A stretch of 64,000 bases of DNA from Clarireedia homoeocarpa (lineage: Eukaryota; Ascomycota; Leotiomycetes; Helotiales; Rutstroemiaceae): assembly GCA_001465935.1 (NCBI GenBank), contig LNKV01000051.1, positions 62,001 through 126,000 of the forward strand, given 5' to 3'. Below are positions 24,254-35,300 of the stretch, in pieces. The notes under the pieces are model-generated. The model was not told the DNA's origin, did not search any database, and saw nothing but the letters and a program-made list of their open reading frames with translations. How positions within the stretch are numbered: the stretch's first letter is position 1; the number at the start of each line of letters is the position of its first letter. Position numbers and translations under genes: made by a program.

Positions 24254-24833
24254 TGGCACACGTGACGAGGAAATGAAGCACCAAACTACATTGGCAAACT
24301 CGGTTCGACTCCTTCACACACAGAGTATACAGTTGTATTCATTTTCGCAGGCTAACAGGATCTGGCTTGGTCAATTGCCTCGCCCCTTTCTTCACCTTCT
24401 GCTCTCCTACTCAACTGCTGCAATCTCTGCGATGGCCGAAGACGACTGACATTCGATACGTTGAGACCGCCGACGGGTATTAGCCCGACCCTGCACAAAA
24501 TGGCCAGATGGGGATAGAGATCCTACGTGAAAATCTGCTCGCCCTATTCATTAGAAAGTCTTACTTTTCCAGGAAACCTTGGGGCTCTGAATGATGGCAC
24601 CCCGTCATCGTGTGCTGGTGACTTCTTGCCGCGTTATTCCAAAATCCGATTGCATCAAGCATACTCGATGTGATTTTAAGAAAGGGAGCCCTGTGATTTC
24701 AATGCCCGGCGACTGGCATCGAGTCTTTCACGTTATCGATGTTTCAATCATCTATTACCACCAGGTGAACGGGCAATAGGTGGTCGAGACCTTAGCTCGC
24801 TTATGTAAACTTAATCAGATTACCGAATGAACA

Positions 24834-24883
24834 CGGAAAATGGGACGCGGAAAATGGTTCTAGACACGGAAAACACGGAAAAT
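24834..24883 (+). promoter_or_regulatory. cluster of four direct CGGAAAA repeats
   Basis: CGGAAAA occurs at 24834, 24848, 24867 and 24876, three of the copies preceded by ACA. This lies in the 822-bp space between the Zn2Cys6 factor and the GST gene, about 200 bp before the GST start. Zn2Cys6 proteins bind CGG triplets, so an operator is a reasonable inference. A remnant of a repeated element is the alternative. Confidence 0.35.
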
Positions 24884-25026
24884 CTTACAAATATCCTTCA
24901 AAGTAAGGGCGCATTTGAGTTCTACCCACTACTGGTTCAAAGGTGGACCGGTGGTTGTATGCAGTATATAAGGACATCAACTTAAACAAGATGAATCATT
25001 ATATGCTTTCCAATCACACACATCCA

Positions 25027-25073
25027 CAGCATCAGCATCGTCATCGTCATCGTCATCGTCTTCGCCATCATCA
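25027..25073 (+). repeat. CATCGT / CAT-type microsatellite in GST leader
   Basis: Degenerate six-base units (CATCGT and variants) run up to the GST start codon. They are inside a short His-rich upstream frame beginning at 24991 that overlaps the GST start in another frame. Confidence 0.7.
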
Positions 25074-25075
25074 TT

Positions 25076-25765
25076 ATGCTCACGGTTCATCATTTGCAGG
25101 ACTCGCAGTCCGAACGCATTCCATGGCTCTGTGAAGAGCTCAACATCGATTATGAGTTGAAGCTCTACCAGCGCGATCCCATCATCGCTCCCGTCTCCTA
25201 TAAGTCCCTCACATCCATGGGAGCTGCCCCCGTTATCACTGATGGGGATTTCACTCTCAGTGAAAGTGGCGCCGTAGTGGAATATATCATCCACAAGTAC
25301 GGATCAGGGCGACTTGCTCTGCCTCCTTCTCATCCTAATTATGCTGATTACCTATACTGGTTCCACTTCTCGAACGCGAATCTGCAACCAGCTATGGGGG
25401 GAGTATTTAGAGTTGCATATTCTGGCCTCGAAGTCGACCATCTTGCCTACCAGATGGCTGCTGGCGGGGCGAAGAAAGTCCTCGGACACCTAGAGCAGCG
25501 ATTAGGTCAGGTGACTTGGTTGGCTGGAGATGATTTCACGGCGGCGGATGTTATGAGCTTTTGGTCGCTGACCGGTATGCGAGTATTTGCACCTGTAGAT
25601 CTTTCTGGTTATCCCAACATTCTGGCATATATGAAACGAGTTGGAAACCGACCGGCTTACAGGACTGCTATGGCGAAAGGAGATCCTGACCGAGAATCGT
25701 GCCTTGATGCAACGCCTCCGAAGGTTTTCGCGGCTTTTGGAAAGACTTTCAAAGTGGTGTTGTAG
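25076..25765 (+). CDS. glutathione S-transferase
   Basis: Single-exon gene of 229 codons. The N-terminal thioredoxin-like domain has HHLQDSQSERIPWLCEELNIDYEL, an SMGAAPVITDGDFTLSESGAVVEYI segment with the cis-Pro and the glutathione-contact ESG, and a helical C-domain with the conserved WLAGDDFTAADVMSF capping motif. This resembles the Gtt1-like/ure2p-related fungal class. It probably conjugates or reduces small electrophiles in the cytosol. The ATG at 25076 is chosen because the homologous domain begins immediately after it. A Zn2Cys6 factor is divergently placed upstream. Confidence 0.9.
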   Translation: MLTVHHLQDSQSERIPWLCEELNIDYELKLYQRDPIIAPVSYKSLTSMGAAPVITDGDFTLSESGAVVEYIIHKYGSGRLALPPSHPNYADYLYWFHFSNANLQPAMGGVFRVAYSGLEVDHLAYQMAAGGAKKVLGHLEQRLGQVTWLAGDDFTAADVMSFWSLTGMRVFAPVDLSGYPNILAYMKRVGNRPAYRTAMAKGDPDRESCLDATPPKVFAAFGKTFKVVL

Positions 25766-26034
25766 ATCTTCTTGCCCATCCACAACTCCAGCTGAATGTA
25801 TTTGTATAAATCAAATTTCTTCCACTATGGTTGCTAGTCTCTCGTTTCGATACGTGCACTTACTAGTTATCTAACGCGTCGCGGCAAGTTGTGCTCGGCT
25901 AAATACGAATTCGCCATCGAAACAACCTAGTACCGGTCCTAGCCGTTCTAGAGATATAATTTTCAAACACCTGAAGTAAGCATATAGTTCATATCTAATT
26001 CGCCCTCGCATTGAGACCCTGCACGATAGGCCGA

Positions 26035-26460
26035 TGGCAAACTCTCGCCAAGATAAAGCAAGGACATCATTACTCTGCCCTGTTTGGCTTGCTGATCCTA
26101 GACGTGACAAATATAGCCGGCATACTCCCCAGATTTGAACCCGATTGAGAATGTATAAGATAATATAAAGGATTGTATTGAAGATAGATATCCTGATATA
26201 CATAGTTCGTACCAAAGGCTCCGGGCAGCAGTATTAGAAGCTTGAGAGGCAGTTGGATTTGAGACAATTAAAGAGCTTGTGTATAGTATACCAGAGAATC
26301 AAAGAGCTGGTAGATAGTATACCAGAGAATCAAAGAGCTGGTATATAGTATACCGGAGCATTAAAGAGCTGGTACATAGTATACCGGAGCATTATAGAGC
26401 TGTAAGTGAGGCCGGTGGTGGCCCAACAACAGACTAAAAGCGGCGAAACCCCGCCAATTG
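26035..26460 (+). mobile_element. dead Tc1/mariner transposase 3' remnant
   Basis: Frame translation around 26131-26295 gives SPDLNPIENV-stop, then KDCIEDRYPDI, LRAAVLEA-stop-EAVGFETIKELVYS. This is the C-terminal part of a DDE transposase (SPDLNPIENVW ... EAW ... SMPxR). Both expected Trp codons of the ENVW and EAW motifs are now stop codons. The catalytic domain upstream is not recognisable. The end of the coding segment has been expanded into a 31-bp tandem repeat. Confidence 0.75.
26273..26396 (+). repeat. 31-bp tandem repeat, four copies
   Basis: Units beginning GAGCTTG or GAGCTGG start at 26273, 26304, 26335 and 26366, with a fifth partial at 26397. The unit contains ATAGTATACC and derives from the transposase C-terminal coding sequence. 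Thirty-one is not a multiple of three, so expansion happened after the gene died or destroyed it. Confidence 0.85.
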
Positions 26461-26548
26461 ACCTTTGTTATCTGTTATCCCGGCTGCTAAGAGCTTAGCT
26501 CCGGGGCCATCGACAACGATACTATCCTCCCCCCCCCCCCCCCCCCCN

Positions 26549-26922
26549 GTAGAAAAAATTAACCTTTATTCATGGGGAGGGATAGTAGAGATCCTTGGAT
26601 GCATATCCCTCACCAAGCAGGAAATTGTAAAGTCAACTCAAATCGATACTATCCCCCCCCCCATGAATAAAGGTTAATTTTTTATGTGGCAGGAAGTAGA
26701 AAAAATTAACCTTTATTCATGGGGAGGGATAGTAGAGATCCTTGGATGCATATCCCTCACCAAGCAGGAAATTGTAAAGTCAACTCAAATCGATACTATC
26801 CCCCCCCCCATGAATAAAGGTTAATTTTTTATGTGGCAGGAAGTAGAAAAAATTAACCTTTATTCATGGGGAGGGATAGTAGAGATCCTTGGATGCACAT
26901 CCCTCACCAAGCAGGAAATTGT
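26549..26922. repeat. 147-bp tandem repeat with internal palindrome
   Basis: Copies start at 26549, 26696 and 26843, each 147 bp; the third diverges after position 26922. Each full unit begins with AAAAAATTAACCTTTATT plus a G-rich segment and ends with the inverted copy (a C-run, then AATAAAGGTTAATTTTTT). The unit is therefore a MITE-like palindrome. Just upstream, 26517-26547 ends in a long C-run with an N at 26548, suggesting a collapsed or unresolved further copy. Confidence 0.85.
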
Positions 26923-27334
26923 CCTCCAGGACGCGTTCGCAACAGATAACGAAATGCCGGCACCATATGACGAGCTTTCGCATGCTTCGCATATCCGAGA
27001 ACACCCAATCATACCCCTCATATACAATTGTGGATTCAATCAGGGTATGGTTATCTCCAGCCATGCAGTGCTATGGCTGTATATGTTACATTGTGCGTTG
27101 TGGTGCAATATGTCGCAAGAGATGCGAATGGGCAATACGAACGGCTTATCTATACATGCTCTACATAAGAGCAGTAGCAATGATTTGTTGGATACCTCTA
27201 TTCTTGAATCTACTATCGAGCTTTACGGCGAGGAAAGCACGACTACAGTTAAAAGCAAAACTATTCGCACCCTACCTTTTTTCATCTCACGACCTTCTCA
27301 CCTTCTATGACTTGAACGGAGCGCATCCACCATC

Positions 27335-29613
27335 ATGTCGGACGATAAGAACTCACAGGTCTTGGAACGACACAACGTCTCAGGGGCTGAAGTCAAAGAA
27401 CTTGGATCACTCGAGTTCGTCCACGAATACGGCAACAATGGCTCCAAACCATCATATCAGGAAGCCTCCGGTGCTCCAGTAGAGAACATCTCTCCCCTTG
27501 GACTAGAAGTCACTCCACTTACCACCATCTTCCTTAACATAGGACAGATGATAGGCACAGGTTTGTACCCACGATTCATCTTCCCGTTCTTGCTCTTTCA
27601 AACGTCGACTAACCCGGTGCTAAACTACAGGTGTTTTCTCAACTCGTGCGTCATCCCATCCACCCCCAATTCTCCTCTCCGGTATACTAAATTATATATC
27701 TTCAACCCAGCTGCCAGTGTCCTCACCAATGTCGGATCCGTCGGTCTCGCTATGATATATTGGGCACTCGGTCTGCTTATCGCAGGCTGCCAGTTCTCAA
27801 TATATACCGAACTAGCAAGTTATTTCCCTAATCGTTCGGGAGCCGAAGTCGTCTATCTTGAACAGGCGTATCCAAGACCGAGATACTTCCTTCCGACGAC
27901 TTTTGCGGTTCAATCGGTTCTGCTTTCTTTTAGCAGTAGTAATTGTATTGGTAAGTACGATGTGCTGTGTCAAGAGCTATGATTCTGCATTGATGTGAGT
28001 CTGGTGGGTGCTTATGATCTTCATTTGCTAATTACATGGATGTTATCTAGTTATGGCCGAATACCTATACGCTATGGGTGGCTATACACCTAGTAACTGG
28101 GAGAAGAAAGGATTGGCTGTAGGGTGCATGACGTTCGTCATTCTACGTGAGTAGAATCGTTCCTCCACGAGGATCAAAAACAACTGACAAGTCACAGTGG
28201 TCATCTTCAGCACGAAGCATTCCCTCCGAATATCGAACGTAGTGGGAGTGATTAAATTACTTACACTAATTTTGTACGTGTTTCCTCGAAATCAAGCTAA
28301 CCCAGCTAACGCGCCTTTTTCAGAATCAGCATTACGGGCCTTGTTGTCCTTGGTGGTCATACATCAGTCAAAGACCCCGGTGCCAACTTCAAGGACGCAT
28401 TCTCCGGAACGACAAATAATGGATATGGTGTTGCCAATGCTCTGGTCAAGGTTAATTTTGCTTACACGGGGTATACAAATGCGTTCAATGTCGTTGCTGA
28501 AGTGAAGGTATGTTGTGAATTTGGTGAGAATTTGTGGTGAAAATAAATTGACCGATCATTTTTCAGAACCCCATCCGCACGATCAAACGAACCGGGCCTG
28601 CGTCGCTTCTTGTCGTGGCAGTATTGTATATCTTATGCAATATTGCATATTTTGCCGCAAGTTAGTCATCACCCCTATTTTTGCTCTCTCATTTTGTCCC
28701 CATTCCTACATATCCTCCTTTGAAATCCAATACCTGAACGACTACGCTCAAAGTCCAAATCTAATGCACCCTTCCAGTCCCCAAAGCCACCCTCAAAAAG
28801 TCCACCCAACTCGCCGCCTCTCTCTTCTTCACCACCGTCTTCGGTTCCAAGAAATCCATCTACGCCCTCAACTTCCTCATCGCCGTCTCCGCATTCGGAA
28901 ATATCGTCTCCGTAATCATCGGCTCCTCCCGCATAATCCGCGAATGCGGCCGTCAAGGCGTTCTTCCTTACCCACGAATCTGGGCATCCACTCGTCCCTT
29001 CGGCACACCCCTCGCTCCCTACCTCTTGAAATACGTACTCACCATCCTCATGATCCTCGCACCGCCCGCAGGAGATGCGTTTAATTTCATCGTTGACTTG
29101 CAGAGTTATCCGGGTAATCTATTCCTCTTCGCGTTGACCGTCGGACTACTGTTGATCCGTCGCAATCGCAAGAAGCTCGGTGTAGCGAATTCTGAAACGG
29201 ATTTTAAGACTTGGGATGTAGCGATTTACTTCTCGGCTGCGGTGAATGTGTTTTTGTTGGTGATGCCGTGGTATCCGCCGCCGAAGGGGAGGTATGGTGG
29301 GGATGTGAGTTTTTGGTACGCGACGTATTGTGCAGTAGGGTTGGGTATCATGGGTATTTGTGGGTTGTATTATGTAGCTTGGATTTTTGTGCTGCCGAAG
29401 TGGGGAGGTTATAGAATTAGGCAGGAGTTGGTGGTTTTAGATGGGGAGGGAGCGAAGACGCATAGATTAGTTAAGGTGAAGTTGGCGGAGTTAGAGAGTT
29501 GGGATAGGGAGCATGATGTTTTGGGGCAGAAGATTGAGGCTGGAGCAGCGGCGGGAGAAGAAAGTGACGGTAGAAGTGGGGATGCGAAGGGCAGTAGGGA
29601 GAAAGGAGAGTGA
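27335..29613 (+). CDS. amino-acid permease, Mup1-like methionine/LAT family
   Basis: Predicted 588-residue membrane protein in eight exons: 27335-27560, 27631-27645, 27711-27950, 28051-28146, 28198-28273, 28324-28507, 28567-28660, 28778-29613. Exon 2 is only 15 nt, yet it is required to rebuild the conserved IGTGVFSTPASVL motif of the first membrane helix. A hydrophilic N-terminal tail precedes LEVTPLTTIFLNIGQMIGTG. About twelve hydrophobic segments follow, and a charged cytosolic C-terminus ends the protein. The family imports methionine, cysteine or bulky neutral amino acids through the plasma membrane. It is downstream of transposon debris but shows no damage. Confidence 0.87.
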
Positions 29614-29901
29614 TTGTACTGTTTGATCGAGAATAGGAAGCATGGTGTTGGATATATTTCCATATCTAACCACCACTGCCCTTTTCTTATGCTGGACTTC
29701 AATCCGAGGAGTATGTTTGCAGTTTTCTTCAAGTTGTGATGTGGGAAATATTCTTACGAATGTTATTTCATTGTTATAACCTGCGGTTAACTGGAAATGA
29801 AAAGCAAGCATAGTTAGTTCTATCACCGCGATTCATCCTCGGACCCGACGCACAGGAAATTAAGTCTCTCGCTCGACACCTCAGCAGTATTTCGACCACC
29901 A

Positions 29902-32199
29902 TTACAGGCCGTATGTTTTCTTAATCGCATCCGCAGCCTACACCAATCGTTAGCCAACCATCGAAAACCACACCCAGAATCACTCTTAAAAACTTACCCT
30001 CTCCGCCATAGCATAAACCGTAACCTGCAAATGCGCACTCTGAATCATCGGAAACGTCCCCGCATCCACCACCCTCAAATTGTCCACCCCATAAACTTTG
30101 AACTCCGTATCCACCACACCTCCTAACTCCCTCTTCATCATCGAGGTCGATCCACTCGGATGATACGTCGTGCCTACATTATTCCTCACATAATCTTGGA
30201 TCTGCGCATCCGTCTGCACTGTTGGGCCTGGGACAGTCTCGATGGGTGATAGGGAGCGAAGGGCAGGAGTTTGGAAGAGTTTTCGCGCGTATTTGATAGC
30301 GGCGGATAGAAGGAGCAGGTCCGTTGGGTGGGAGAGGAAACCGGGGTTGGCGGCGGGTGGGGTGAAGGGGTTGGTGGAGGTGATTTTTACTGAGCCTCGT
30401 GAGAAGGGGTGTTGGTTGATGGGGATCAATCCACCGTCGCCCCAGATGAATTCCATGATGGGCACGCTGGGAGATGGAAGATCTTGAAGCAGGATTTGGT
30501 ATTGGAGTTCGTAGCCTGCGAGGATGGATGGGTGGATATCTGAGGGTAGGTATGATGCCGGGGTGATGGAGGAGGCGGATGTGAGGAGTTCGGATGTGCT
30601 GTTGGTGAATGAGGGGGTGGGTATGAATGCGAATGAGTTTGTTCCTTCGGTGGAGAAAGGACCTGCAATTTTCAGTCCTTTGCATGAAGAATGGAGACAC
30701 AGAAAGAGACACACCTGTACGATTGAGCCTATATAATGCTAATTGTTCATCTTTATAAGTTGCATTCGTCGTTAAATTTGATAAACCAAGATATATACTG
30801 ACTGATATATTCATTAGCTTTAAATACTCCAAAACGAGTTAACGCCAACCTACTATTGTTGGCCACTCGAATATTGGCATGGTCTTGAAAGTTTGCTCCC
30901 ACTCCCGGAAGATTCACAACCGTCTTGATACCGAACGATGCGAGTAGGGATGAATCACCAATCCCTGACAACTGCAAGATCTGAGGAGAGTGAATAGCCC
31001 CAGCAGCTAGAATCACCTCTTTCTTTGCAGAAACTGTCGATTTGGAGGAATTGGCGCTTGCAGCGTACTTTGCCCCTTATTAGGAAGAACAAAATCACAT
31101 CAATTTGCACTTACCTCGACACCACTAATTGTAAAATTGCTGCCGCCTGGTTTCGTGATTAGCTTAGTAACTTGCTGACGGGTGAGAAGATGCAGATTAG
31201 TTCGATTGCTCGCACTATCCCAATATGCAGTCCTAGAATTCGATCTCGTCTTCGTAGTTGGGTCGAGTGATTCCGGATTCCACAATGCACCATTGGCATC
31301 CCCATTCAAGGAGTCATATACCATTCGAATGCCTAATTGCTTCAATGCGGCGAAGTAGTTCTCTAGAATTACCAATTAGTGAAAGACCATTCATTATTGA
31401 CAGTATGAGAGACTCAACTGGAACTTGGAAAATAGAATTCAGGGTAGCTGCTTTTCACTCTTCCATGGTATCCATGTGCTGAGGGATCAGTCTGGATGCC
31501 CAAATCTTTTACCACCCCTGGAGTTGGTGGTGTGAAATTATCGAACTAAATCACAACCGTCAATCAGAATAGTTCTCCGATTCGATGACTAAAAGATCCG
31601 GGGTACATTCTCACCTTAATAAAATAAGGATAAAGTTCATCCCACCCAGGATTATCGTCGCCCAACTGCTTCCATCGATCATAATCAACTTTCCCCGCCC
31701 GATCAAATACCATTTTATTCAAACAACTCCCTCCACCTACAACCTTACCAAGCGGAATAGGAATGGATCTATTGTTCGCTGCTGGAGTAGGCGTGTATGT
31801 CAAATTCCAGTCATACTTCGTTCCCACTGCACCGTTATAGATTTGTGAGTATAGGGGAATGTAGATGGAGTCTTCTCCCTGATCACTAATCATCGTCAAC
31901 TGAGGCTGTTAGAAGGTGTACCATTACTCACAGCTCTCCGGCTTCGATGATCAATACGGTTGTAGCTGTATATATGTAAGCGTCTCTTCTCACTATAGTA
32001 AGGGAAGGCTCGATGTCGAACCTGGATTCTCAGACAACCGATTCGCTACAGCCAGTCCAGAGGTTCCACCTCCTACGACAACGAAATCATAACTCTTCGA
32101 AATCGCCGCATCGCGCCCTATAATCTTCCCACCAAAAGGTAAAGCACAGCAACTACTCACAAGGAGCGACAACGACAAACGGACTGGAAGTGAATACAT
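29902..32199 (-). CDS. secreted GMC-family FAD oxidoreductase
   Basis: Predicted 619-residue enzyme in nine exons: 32199-32022, 31965-31932, 31885-31615, 31545-31419, 31362-31115, 31067-30854, 30801-30715, 30662-29998, 29937-29902. A signal peptide (MYSLPVRLSLSLLVSSCCA) is followed by the FAD dinucleotide motif GGGTSG at 43-48. Further GMC marks are GKVVGGGSCLN, AAGAIHSPQILQLSGIG and the catalytic pair His554 (YHPSGST) and His597 (SAHLQ). Relatives include aryl-alcohol oxidase, glucose oxidase and choline-type dehydrogenases. The substrate cannot be told from sequence. Several acceptors are weak (CAAAG, GATTAG), but every phase closes and no stop remains. Many Asn-X-Ser/Thr sites fit secretion. 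Confidence 0.87.
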
Positions 32200-32440
32200 C
32201 GTGACCTCTTGGAACAGTATACGAGCACCGTGAGTAGAAAATATTCACATCACATCGCGGGGAAAGCTCCATGACATATATAATGTTAAGAGTTCTATAT
32301 CCCGCGTCTCAATACTATTGCATTTTGTGGTTACATTGCAATATCAACCACACCCATCGCAGCCCATGTTCATGTAGTAGCCCCTGAAATCGCGTCTAAT
32401 TGGCGGGTTGAGGTCCTAGAAAAAAGGTACGCATGAAGCA

Positions 32441-32555
32441 TACGGTGCCATGCCAAAAGTATTTGGACAAGGTCCGTGCATTTATCACCAAAATGACCCA
32501 AAAATTGGTGAGGAACGCACGGACCCTGTCCAAATACTTTTGGCATGGCACTGTA
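32441..32555. mobile_element. 115-bp MITE with 39-bp terminal inverted repeats
   Basis: Arms 32441-32479 and 32517-32555 are inverted copies with only two mismatches, around a 37-bp centre. The ends read TA-CGGTGCCATGCC and its complement, with TA at both edges, as for Tc1/mariner insertions. The internal AAAAGTATTTGGACA is like the ends of Tc1-type elements. It has no coding capacity and needs a transposase in trans. Confidence 0.85.
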
Positions 32556-32771
32556 ATGCGGGGTCTCTCGCCGTCTTACTCAGCTGGGCGCAACGAAAAC
32601 GAAACATGCAAGGTAATTTAGAGGAAGGGAACATTTGCCGTTCACATTCAATGTTCTTGGCTATACATATAAGCAATACCCCTTTGAGTCTAGATCTTCA
32701 TCCCGTCAGTCTCTTTGACCCACTTGCCAGGGACCGCATAACAAATAGTTTAGTAATCAAAGACGCATCTA

Positions 32772-34221
32772 CTAGTAATCCTGCAGCTGCAGCTGCACCA
32801 AAACCTTTTTACCCGACCGTGCTTTTCCTAAAGCCTCAACACCATTCGGAATCTGCTCAAACCCCACAGCAGTAACCTCGCCTTCAATTGGTTTCAAGTA
32901 TCCATTCGCGAGTAAGTCTTGAAGAACAGGAATATACTTCTTCGCTGCTCGATTAACCTCGTCGCCCTTGACCTCGCCATATCTCCCTAGTTCTCCGAGA
33001 TGGACACGGTAGATGTCTATTGATACTCCTGGGGGTGTTTGAATTGTGTCCCTGTCTCGAGTCAGTGTCAAGAGAAGCGTGATTTTCGGAGAGGCGCCTT
33101 GCCAGTCATTCGTTGTTGAGAATGTCTTCGTGGAAGAGGTCGACAGTTCTCCGAGTGATTTGAGCCCGATATCTGTATTAGCGGCTGAAGCATCGAAAAC
33201 TGCGGCGAAGTTGCCTTGAGTGATCGATTGGATGGCATCTAGTTGTCTCTCTTCGGACATTTTGTAGTCGAATGTTTCATCTGCACCGGCAGCTAGCACG
33301 ATCTGTATGGTTCCGTGAGTGTGCGGGGCTAAATCTGCAAGATGATCTTATTAGGGAACTTTACGAACCGTTTGACTCGCAGGAGAACATGAAGCTAGAA
33401 CTTTGTATCCGCAATGCTTGGCAAGCTGTGTTCAGTCAGCATCGATGGTTTTCTCGATTCTGGTATCTTGTGAACGGTAACAGACCTTGATGCTGTATTG
33501 ACCAACCGAAGACGTTCCACCCAGAACGATAAACCAATCTTTATCAGCTCTCTCGTTCGCAGGTGAGGATGGAAACGAGATATGATTCCCCTCAGCAAGA
33601 CATATCGCCGCAGTCTAGAAACCATCAATCATCCCATCACCAAAACAAAAAGACAAACAGTCTACACTTACCAACAACCCCACCCCAACCGTCGCCGCAT
33701 CTATCACAGATACATTCCCCGGTCTCTTAAACGCCAGCTCCTCATCCATCAAATGCTTCACTTTATCAGCATTTCATCCATCCATAAAACAGAATCAAAA
33801 TCAATAGAGTAAGACAGAACGAAAAACATACATATTCTTGAAAGGTCCCATACCCTCCGTAGCCCAACCTCGTGCAACCAAAAACCCCATCCCCGACATT
33901 AAACTTTACAACCTCCTCCCCAACTTCAACTACTTCCCCCGAAGCATCGCAGCCTAGGACAATCGGCCAGTCTTTAACTAGAAGACCTATGGTGCGCATT
34001 AGTTCGTCCCTGTTTGCATATGTCTGTTAGCTTAAGAGATGATTTAGAGAGAAAGGATTCGGCTTTTCTTGGGGAAGGGAGGGTGGAGGGTGGCTGTACA
34101 TGGGATTGATGCCTGTGACGAGAGATTTTACTAGGATTTGCCGTTTATCTGGTTTAGGCCGCTCAATATCGTTGACGAGAGACCAGTTTGATCCGGGGGA
34201 GGTGACGATTATGCCTTTCAT
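32772..34221 (-). CDS. medium-chain reductase (zinc-type alcohol dehydrogenase-like / enoyl reductase)
   Basis: Predicted 366-residue protein in six exons: 34221-34100, 34009-33832, 33755-33672, 33614-33486, 33425-33369, 33302-32772. The N-terminal GroES-like part has ILVKSLVTGINPM and LGCDASGEVVEVG. The Rossmann part carries an IVLGGTSSVGQYSIKLAKHCGYKV nucleotide-binding stretch. Zinc-ligand cysteines of true alcohol dehydrogenases are not evident, so a zinc-free NADPH-dependent reductase is likely. Similar proteins act as trans-enoyl reductases in polyketide clusters, but none is adjacent. It is on the same strand as the GMC oxidoreductase with the MITE between them. Confidence 0.87.
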
Positions 34222-35300
34222 GATTGCTTATTATTGGCTTCAAAGTGTTCGAAGAAAAGAAACGTGGATTTTCCCTAGTAAAGTAGAATGGGCAGTCACT
34301 ATATGTTCATTTCAAAGCATTATTGAGCGATTTCTTTCTCCCTTTTCTTTTCCATGGCTGAGACAGATAGAACCACTGAGCTCTTCTATACCAATTGGAT
34401 TCACTAGTGTTTCTCGTACTCTGATGGAGGCTGAAAAAGATCGTGAGGGCACCAATAGGAGTTGTATCACTCAGCCCTATGTCAGCACTGTCAGTGCATG
34501 CCGTCCGCCACCCCAACCTCTGATTGCGTGGATGCTGTTTACTGCATTTGTACTGTTATAATGATTGTAAATTATTCTAGATACGGCACGGTGATGACCT
34601 TGATACAGTACAAGGTCGGTTTAACTAGCGGAACCGAGAAAATGTAGTCCAGCTACTTTATCCTTCTGTGGTCTAGAAAATATCACTCTAATATTTCACC
34701 CATCAACAATATCGCATACAAGCATATTCTGCTTGCTTCGTCTAAGCTTACCTATTTACCTTTTAAGTCTTTCCTCGCCTCTTTCATCCCGCGTCCACAC
34801 TCTTCTTAATCTCTCTCCCTTGCCACACACGTCTACATTCCGTCTTATCTTTCATCCCCTTCTATTATCACCTCTTCTTCATCCTCTAGTTTCACCCTTA
34901 ACTCTTCCTTCCGATTTCCCTCTCCTCCATCCTCCCTCCCCTTCTTCCCCTCATCGCTTATCTAAATCTCATACCCCTTAAACTTCCTCGTCTCCACTCC
35001 ACTCGCAAACATAATATTTAAATTCCTCAAACGTTTTCCCTATTGTCTCTGGAACTTTATGCTAGCACCATATCAAATACAGCGTAGACAGCGCCCCTAT
35101 TCGTTATCTGGTAGCCGATCTTTCTATTCCATATCCCATCTCAGGCTGACCTTTTCCTCTTATGTACCATCTACCCACGCACCCATCCATCCACTCATAT
35201 CTTCGCTTCAACCCCCCCCAAAATCCTTTTGAGCCCAGAAGAAAACGTAAAAAAAAGAAAAAGATCCTCCAAACCCTCTCCCCCGCCCCACCCATTTCTC
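34222..35300. other. gene-free, strongly pyrimidine-rich region
   Basis: The first part is the reductase promoter. From about 34730 to 35220 the plus strand is dominated by C and T in long runs. No coding or RNA feature is supported. Confidence 0.5.

Noticed and set aside
24295..24320. tRNA T-loop-like GGTTCGACTCC
   Set aside because: No acceptor, D or anticodon stem could be paired around it.
26549..26922. Protein-coding ORFs through the 147-bp array
   Set aside because: The frames are repeat-derived translations with no domain content and change with copy number.
32441..32555. Transcription terminator hairpin
   Set aside because: Long arms, TA flanks and Tc1-like ends identify a MITE; hairpin terminators of this kind are not used by fungal RNA polymerase II.
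21761..34221. One metabolic cluster made of the Zn2Cys6 factor, GST, permease, GMC oxidoreductase and reductase
   Set aside because: No backbone enzyme, mixed orientations and 1.5 kb of transposon debris in the middle; possible but unsupported.
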